From positions 276,402 through 301,874 of the forward strand of contig VRVR01000032.1 in assembly GCA_009859145.1 (NCBI GenBank): a stretch of 25,473 nt of DNA, written 5' to 3'. Below the pieces are notes generated by a model, which worked only from the letters and a program-made list of their open reading frames with translations, was not told the origin of the DNA and ran no database searches. How positions within the stretch are numbered: the first letter of the stretch is position 1; every line of letters starts with the position of its first letter. The DNA comes from Andalucia godoyi (Eukaryota > Discoba > Jakobea > Jakobida > Andaluciidae). Made by a program: the position numbers and the translations under genes. Shown one piece after another: positions 17,501 to 23,300 of the stretch.

Positions 17501-18126
17501 CATGTCTTGTTCACATGGAGGACATGGACAGTGCCAGGGCATTTGCCGAAGAAGTCGCGAACAAACTGATGAATCAGATTCCTCGGCACGCAAAGTCCAG
17601 AATGAGAGAGAAGACGCTTCGTGCTTTGTTGTCCATGGTCGAAGATAACGTTCTTTGTGCGGAAACTGAAAAGGCAGTGATTGAGAAAATGCACAAGGAA
17701 TTTCTGAATGAATGCATTTTCTGGGGGAAAATGTTCGCCATTATGGTGAGTCGACAATTGTTTGAAGAGGCCAAGAAGTACAACGAAAAAGCGAGCAAGT
17801 TGTTGTACGGCCTCGATGTGATGATGCGCGGCGAAGTAGGCATGGCGTTCACGCGGTTTTTGCGCGAGACTTCGGAGGATATTCCACTTGACCAGTTTGA
17901 ATATTTTGCAAAGACTGCGTTCTGTGCTACGGGGTCAACGGAGTCTTTCCTCGATCTTGAGTGGGCTCTGATGCAGCAAGGAAAGCACGATGAAGCTCGT
18001 AATTTGCGCGAGGGTGGTACGTACGCACCGGCCGAAACTCCGAACAAAATACAAGAGAAGGAATCAGATTCGAGTAGTCGTACTTCCTTCCGCCCAACAG
18101 AGTTTCGTGCAGACAGATATGATTAA
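13867..18126 (+). CDS. Protein kinase - GB1/RHD3-type GTPase - TPR protein
   Basis: The 1419 residues start at ATG 13867, ten codons after a GTG that also opens the frame. Residues 1-215 are a helical domain. A protein kinase fold follows (about 225-500): VMKIL (K251), HRDLHPGN (H353, D355, N360), LDFGLS (D372) and the helix-F Asp in IHDLYSIGIVLY. The glycine-rich loop is degenerate (LRSGSSARIVAV), but the catalytic residues are present, so activity is plausible. A GB1/atlastin-type G domain has P-loop GPSGHGKSF (580-588, K586), LLDVEGTGHQD (D682), VCGDKKI (D756) and HCLPLPV. Helices and TPR-like repeats (about 1126-1230; AARTGRLEDAEALFQQSIE) end the protein. From the G domain on it is paralogous to the UBR-box protein on the other side of the shared upstream region. 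It suggests nucleotide-switched kinase signalling on a TPR scaffold; the ligand and target are unknown. Confidence 0.88.
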   Translation: MEAVSPSNGSPAPDAFRFDNDIIVACQSDILKSIETSFESVMQLLQHAEHVAAQYLAVIRADGDIRRQELESFLKFRNSSEGKVLLSVRAWKDSAQPSAGISLDRLDIVLECLRSIFASLQEFVFACQRLMPPSSEKPADVTTEVLHNADVLFVVLRLRIAIAKMKAAMSSADQLKQEDFLSDLASKVCSKVRSVDNAALFTMVTKHMVLLPTQTGYKPNSDVVLRSGSSARIVAVHFPSCVVPEETFVMKILHDPSEDVFNEFLVAALFRHPGICKTLCLRVEVGGPSPDLSDTLVMERITHTFEEQVFGKPDPRRTAPLDTTADVIAALDIAIELVRSMVFLHADPYIVTHRDLHPGNVGFRNSTPLVLDFGLSKRRDMQQQSLLSSGQSSSMHASYRHPGLSEPKAAFRRIHDLYSIGIVLYVLFFGKSVDPYPGVQRDMVFANVVNGTLRPSFKELPSMWATHPVLSFLRSVVQRCIDVEHVHDLKVSQLFVDLFKIRAALQPPKPSIMSASSSAGTLAPTILPRPLSPLSNRGNPKSLELFRWKDEKRRNEIETNQGTMTALTQLPLVNCLSVHGPSGHGKSFLLSVIASLLFGSPNAPRLQSSKNYAGTTVGVELYPFSFPLKRVSEIAKLTKSSLATWMNVSPVWNWKDHCQSDSLLLSRSDTVSADESELLLLDVEGTGHQDRSTMSKAVLPIMLLSQVIFYRLTERPGFTDTLQTLSEFGGKALRKVSGATDVNDPLFGHLIVVCGDKKINQEGCIALEAYLWDDEPTGSSMEDQCASIRERNLQRKTIRQAFASVHVHCLPLPVSDTALLEVSEIPLHNVSPEFLESVVSLISKCSPYFTATLNCNSGSLLRGSTLSEVTKTLVSAFEKADAVEYGSYMTLLSEIEAISVRDEVVRGLDMSTGDIRKTMPKNPTELDSQLAQVFSRFKTELSEKLTAKRIDEARQADQQQFIMAIWETKSVQLRADNLTAVDASCEQVRETAVYDVLIFTDESSQPLTFPEAKKLLHEKLRDRLPSFLSSQKFKEIVQRAEEILKGRYKHPSHSKLVRYLQDLKGYYVRGHGHWVLSEVRHLMRELQRGKPQELVEYATILRGSHLIDEYAESFLFQAHQMNPQLLKNSPALLIDAGRHAARTGRLEDAEALFQQSIEVERSRGKGNDVSGALVSYGLYFQSFSRWEEADAKFKEATTQDPVDPLSFSHRVTCLVHMEDMDSARAFAEEVANKLMNQIPRHAKSRMREKTLRALLSMVEDNVLCAETEKAVIEKMHKEFLNECIFWGKMFAIMVSRQLFEEAKKYNEKASKLLYGLDVMMRGEVGMAFTRFLRETSEDIPLDQFEYFAKTAFCATGSTESFLDLEWALMQQGKHDEARNLREGGTYAPAETPNKIQEKESDSSSRTSFRPTEFRADRYD

Positions 18127-18969
18127 GCAAAAAGTGTGCTTTCCGACGACGTAAAATGATTATGATTTGTTGAGTGACAAAGAATCAAGGGTTTCGTTTT
18201 CGTTTTCCTGAAAACACCGGATGGCACCCGATATTGCTGAAACACAAAGACGGCTTCATGACGTTTTCTCCATTGGTTCCCCGTGCAACAATGTCCGTTG
18301 TGGCCCTCTATTCTCATGGACATTCATCAGAGGAGCATGAATATTCAACCTACTGAGTCGCCAATCGAGGTTTTCCATTCCGGGCTGCAGCTCTTCACCG
18401 ATGATAGTCACGCCCTGGCTGGTGCAGTTTCCTAGTAAAAGTGGTAACCACAGCGTCGCTGCCGTTTGATCGACTCGCCACAAACTCGGTCCGTGAAAGC
18501 GTTGATGTAGCTGTTTCGTTTCGACAGTTCTTCGATGGGCATGCCACGCTCGCGCGCTCGTTAAGTAGCATGATGGGTAGGTTTCAGCGAGGGGGAAGGT
18601 ACTGAAAGGTCTCCTACATGTTTGTTACACCACCATTGTCTGTTCTTATCCATGCTCGGCCAAATGTTCTTTGAAAATGTAAATGGTAAATGACAATAAG
18701 AAGGAGAGATGAAGAAACAAGTCAACACATCACGGGCCTTGTCCACCTCACCAATCCAGCCCTCTCCCGAGTATGAACCACGGTTGCGGCTGCGATTACG
18801 TTACTGCGACCGGCTCCTTGTTCTGATTGTTGAGTCAGAAACAACGTGACGGTCTTGCCGTGCGAATGACTTCCCGGGGGGTTCTTAGGGAACTGGATTG
18901 TAAATAGGAGATAGGACTGCGATCATACAAATGCGCACGGATTATGATGCAGAATGTTACGGGGATCAC
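18127..18969. other. Spacer with possible coding remnants
   Basis: No complete gene is seen. A plus-strand frame at 18177-18356 reads like protein (TGWHPILLKHKDGFMTFSPL) but follows a stop codon directly and has no early ATG. On the minus strand, a frame from about 18541 (MPIEELSKRNSYINAFTDRV) appears to continue in a neighbouring frame to about 18380 (VTIIGEELQPGMENLDWRL), as a frameshifted relic would. None matches a family I know. Confidence 0.3.
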
Positions 18970-19362
18970 TCATTCGTTTGTGAGATCGATGATGCCGGAC
19001 GACGCGGTCTCCGGAGTCGAGCTCCTTGCAATGTGTCCCCTCGTCCAGCTGGCACGAAGCAAGCCTGAATCCGACTCTAGGAACCCGATGGCACGCCTCA
19101 TATCTACTCCGTGTTCTGCAAAAACGACCAGCCAGCATTTGTGCTGACGATACAGCGAAGGACGAACTTCGATATCGAAACCAGCAGAGCGCATCGCATC
19201 GACCCATTCCTGCGACGGCGGATGGTAGGGCTTGGACGCTCCAAACAAAAGGTCGCCCATTTGGAATGCGTACGAAAGATGATCGTAGGCCATGTCCTGA
19301 TGCATGATCTGGGTTAAGAAGTGGAGAGAAGTGCAGTCTGTCTTTTTGATTTCAGAAGACAT
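18970..19362 (-). CDS. Small hypothetical protein, 130 residues
   Basis: An ATG-started frame encodes a balanced, globular-looking protein with no transmembrane helix or signal peptide. The middle part (SYAFQMGDLLFGASKP, then WVDAMRSAGFDIEV and CWLVVFAEHG) resembles the C-terminal strand-helix arrangement of class I S-adenosylmethionine methyltransferases, but the cofactor-binding N-terminal half is absent. It may therefore be a truncated remnant, the last exon of a gene whose earlier part is broken in 19363-19700, or an unrelated small protein. The plus strand over the same bases shows no comparable frame. Family assignment is weak. Confidence 0.4.
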   Translation of the reverse strand: MSSEIKKTDCTSLHFLTQIMHQDMAYDHLSYAFQMGDLLFGASKPYHPPSQEWVDAMRSAGFDIEVRPSLYRQHKCWLVVFAEHGVDMRRAIGFLESDSGLLRASWTRGHIARSSTPETASSGIIDLTNE

Positions 19363-19707
19363 TAATTCATGAAGGCCGGCAGCACTCCATTTCTTCCATG
19401 CTTGATGAAACCCCTGAATCCCTTTTGGCAGCAGGCAGGACGGTGATTACAGAGATTTGCGAATTGACGACTTTTCACGTATCGTTGGACACAGCTTTCA
19501 ACATTGCTACTCGAGGTGTGTCGGTTAGCCACGAACCGCAGGAAGTCTTGGAACCACGGGTTGACGAGACAGCCGGGGATTGCTGGAAGATACAAACTGT
19601 TTGGAGAACAGAAAAAGACTTCGTTTCCGATCCTGTTGTCGTTGTTAACCCCTGGAGTGCATGAAACGGGTGCTGCTTTCACAGAAGACGCCGACCAGTC
19701 AATAAAG
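19363..19707. other. Spacer left of the microsatellite
   Basis: Both strands carry open frames: an ATG-started 88-codon plus-strand frame at 19398-19664 and a 106-codon minus-strand frame at 19682-19362. They cannot both be coding, neither matches a known family, and the minus-strand one would abut the 130-residue gene. Treated as unassigned. Confidence 0.3.
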
Positions 19708-19780
19708 CTCTCTCACTCTCATTCTCTCACTCTCTCACTCTCTCTCTCACTCTCACACACACACACTCTCTCTCGCTCTC
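19708..19780. repeat. CT/CA microsatellite
   Basis: Imperfect dinucleotide tract of CT repeats with interspersed CA units, about 73 bp. It lies just left of the PNP relic. Typical eukaryotic simple-sequence repeat, likely length-variable between individuals or strains. Confidence 0.95.
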
Positions 19781-19805
19781 AATGACAGTATCCAGATGCT
19801 GCTCA

Positions 19806-20096
19806 AATGAATGACGAAAGCAAAGCAGATACAGTGATTCTTGTTTCATACGGCTTGTGATGACGGCAAGTACTTTTTGAAGATCCTGGAAGACTCATTG
19901 GCCAACGGATAGCATCAGTCGTGAAGCGATGCTGCGTGCACTCGACGCACTGCCACGGGGACCGTTTGGTATCCACAAGAGGCGTCAAGGCATCCAATTG
20001 CGACAAGAAATGTTTTGCTCGGTGAGCTCTTTTCCACCAAGATGCACAGCAGGTGAAGAAAGTGAGTTGCGAGGAAAATATCAAATTGTCAATTGA
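19806..20096 (+). pseudogene. Relic of the C-terminal domain of the PNP gene
   Basis: Bases 19858-19894 match 5231-5266 of the PNP gene at 3420 with three mismatches and one inserted base (by eye), encoding DDGKYFLKILED against DDGRYFLKILK. Weaker similarity extends left to about 19810 (AATGACGAAAGCAAAG against AATGACTGGCGCAAAG) and right, after one frame change, as REAMLRALDALPRGPFGIHK against DEGALQAFEAHESKGTAYGK. No PNP catalytic part is present nearby, a stop falls 18 codons into the first frame, and the shifted frame ends at 20094. It is a broken fragment of a paralogue that once lay between the two intact PNP-encoding genes. Confidence 0.75.
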
Positions 20097-20250
20097 AGCA
20101 AGAGAGCCTGTATGAGCAAAAGTGGATGAGGCGTGAAGACGGAGAGGGTTGCTCTAAGGCTCCTCCTCGGCTTTCAGTCTTTCACCCTTCATTGCAAGGA
20201 ATGACCAAGTCCCTCTGTTGGTTGTTGGAAAGTGCTATTCGCTTTGACGA

Positions 20251-20355
20251 GTAAGTTGTTAGGGATATTATTACCAAGAACAGAGAGAGATCTGAGCTTT
20301 TCTCTTAAAAGATTCATACTCTGCACATTGACGCTGATTTCTCAATCTGGAACAG
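20251..20355 (+). other. Candidate leader intron of the Kelch-Roc-COR-PNP gene
   Basis: A donor-like GTAAGT starts at 20251, a branch-site-like CTGAT lies about 20 bases before the end, and GGAACAG ends at 20355. This gives about 105 bases, 26 bases before the ATG at 20382. Length and placement match the candidate leader intron of the other PNP gene. It does not extend the coding frame. Confidence 0.35.
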
Positions 20356-20381
20356 TGCGGCGTTGAGCGGCGCACGGAGCA

Positions 20382-23300
20382 ATGAACCAGAATTTGGTGC
20401 AGCAATGGGAAGCCGTCAACCGACGAGAGTCATATGGAGTTTGGATGCCAGGGCCGCGACTGCAGACGATTCAAAATTTTTGGTCTGCAGCAGTGATGTC
20501 GAATGGCCGGATCTATGTGATCGGCAATGGTGATCAAGTCGAAATCCTCGATACGCCCGTGTCGAGCTCTGCTTCGGCATGGAGACGGACGAGAGGCCCC
20601 TCTCTGACTCGTGGTCTCCCTAGTTCCTGGACGGCCGTTGAACTCAATGGCGCTATTTTCTGTGTTGGTGGAAATGATGTGCACCGTCTTGAAGATTCTG
20701 CCGATGCGCAGTGGAGACTCCTTGATCCCAAATTGCGGTCTTTTCGTACCAGCCATTGTGCAGTATCGTTGAAGGGACGCATCTACGTTCTTGGCGGAAG
20801 TTCCGAACCGAACGACCTCTCTTCTATTGAGAATTACGATCCACAGAAGGATGGTTGGTTTCTTGAATCTCATTCCATGAATGTGGGTCGGAAGCAGTTT
20901 GCATCTGTGGCTGATCCCACGCACAAATGCATTTATGCGATTGGGGGATATTCGTATGAAGGAGGGCTTGCAAGTGTTGAGAGGCGTGATCTTCGAGCGG
21001 AAAAGTGGTCTCTTATGGCACCGATGAGTATGCGTCGCTATGGACATTCTGCAGTGTTTGTCTGTGGCTTGATCTATGCCATGGGAGGATGTGGAATTAG
21101 GAATGTCGAGATTTACGAACCTCGAATGAACAAGTGGTTTGAGGGTCCCAGCTTGAGTGTTGTGCGACATTATGGGGCCGCAGTGAGCATTGACAATCGC
21201 ATTCTTGCAATTGGAGGCAGTGATGAGGGGTCCACAGAAATCCTGCATCTCATTCTAGCTGCTGACTGTTCTGTGAGTGCTCGTTGCCGTGCAGTATCTT
21301 CCCCATCTTCCGAATCTGGGTTTGATCTGTGTCTCTCATCTGCCGAGTATCTTGTGCGCAACAAGGTTGTGGCTCCTTTGGAAACACCAACGAGTGATCC
21401 ATCGAATCGTTCTCTGCTGGATGACCTCGATGCATCGCGTCCGTTAGGATTCCCAGTTCCCAGTGTCAAAGAGGTGAAGATTGATATTTCCGATATCGAG
21501 ATTGATGATGACGTATGGGTCCGACCATCGCGCGTGCGTCTGCTGGTTGTGGGGAATGCACGAGTGGGAAAGACGAGCTTGATCAAGAACTTGTCGTCTG
21601 GTGGGACAGAATTTGATACGAATGAGAATTCAACGGAAGTGGGCGATGTGAAGACAATGGAGATATCCATACGAAATCATGCGTGGGTCGATACCACGCA
21701 TGGCACTGGAACAACGTTGCTGTCACGGTTGATGCAGCAGCAGGTTGAAAAAGGGAAGCCTGAGATGATGGCACCGCTTCGAAATACGGTTGATACGACT
21801 AGTGGCCAAGCAAGTGAAGAGCCAGCAATGCCTCCACCAGCTTCCGCCCACGTTGACAATTCAGCGAGTCCGACAACAGAGAGTCAAGTGCCATCTGGGT
21901 CCACTTCGCAACCATCACCGAATGTTCCTCGCGAGCGTGTGATTGCGACTGAACGCATCGATGTTACCACTCGAGTGTTGACAGAACTGGAGAAGGAAAC
22001 GCTATCGGTGAGCGTTCTTGATTTTGCGGGTCAAAACGTGTTTCGGGTTTTTGATCCACTCTTTTTCGGTACGAAGTCCCTGTATTTTTGTGTGTTTAAC
22101 TTACGGGTTCTGCACGATGCCCATGGAAAAGGTTTCCTGGAGAAGGCAATTGAGGAGAATGTCATTTCATGGCTGCGCATCATTGCCAATGTTGGTGCGT
22201 GCAATGTTTCAATGCACGGAACGTTGTCAAAGGTGGTGCTGATTGGAACACACGGTGGATTTGCACATAATGAGACTTCTCAACAGCGGGAAGCGTTTTT
22301 GAAGGCGATCAACGCATTCATCAAACGATTTCTGGAACAACCGCAGTTGGGTGCGTTTTTTGAAGTGTGTCGGTTCCGCAGCAATTTGTGTTTTATGATT
22401 GTCGAAAATAATCCTCGTCATCGCGATGATTCTTTGCGACAGGGGCAAGTGAGGATGATGAAGTGGCTCTCGAAAACGATTGAAGAATTCCATCGTCGTC
22501 TGCCAAAAGTTCTTCTACGTAACCTTGTTCTAGAGCAGATGTGCCGAGAATGCAAGGATGTTGTTCTCGCAGTAGACAGCATTCGCGATAGGATTCGAGG
22601 CATTGCCAGTGTGTGCAGGACGAATATCGAGATGAAGAAATGCTTTGATGACCTGGTTGCTCTGGGTTGCTTTTTTGCTTGTTCCTCGGATGGACACATG
22701 ATTGTTCTGCAACCGGATGCCTTCATCCAAACCTGTGCTCAGCTGATTCCGCAGACACAGGATCATAATGATGGTGATGTTGATAATAATGGCATTGATG
22801 ATGATGATAGCGATGATAATGGTCATGGCGAGGGTGTTGGTGGGATAATGAGTGTCCATCACTCAGAAAAGACTGTTTACAAGTATTTGTTGGAGAATGC
22901 TGGTATTATTCCGTATGAAACTGCGAAACTGATTCTGGAAGGGCATCTTCTTGCCAACGAGATTGGCCCTGCTGATTCTCACAGCTTGGTAGCAAATCAG
23001 GTTCTTGCGATGCTCGTCACGCTTGGTGTTGTGGTTCCAATGGACCCAGAATCCAAACTCGCATTTTTCCCACAGTGGCATCGCCATTGTGATTCGCTCA
23101 TAGGCTCTCCTGATACGCTTGAGAGTCGCTGGAAGACGGAATGCTCCGAGAAGGTTGGATTCAAGCTTGTTTCGTGCTCCGTGCGGTGCGTTGGTCTTGG
23201 ACACTTGATCGGGATCATTGACGGGATAGTCACGGATCTGCATTTCTGGCGTTTCATCACGTTCCTGGGAAAGCGGTCTCTGTATCCTGACATTTCTCTT

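Noticed and set aside
19398-19664. 88-codon ATG-started plus-strand frame
   Set aside because: No recognisable domain, and the opposite strand is equally open. Could be real but not supported enough for a separate gene.
20430-21248. 272-codon minus-strand open frame opposite the Kelch repeats
   Set aside because: Antisense shadow of clear Kelch repeats; its open length follows from the codon pattern of the sense gene.
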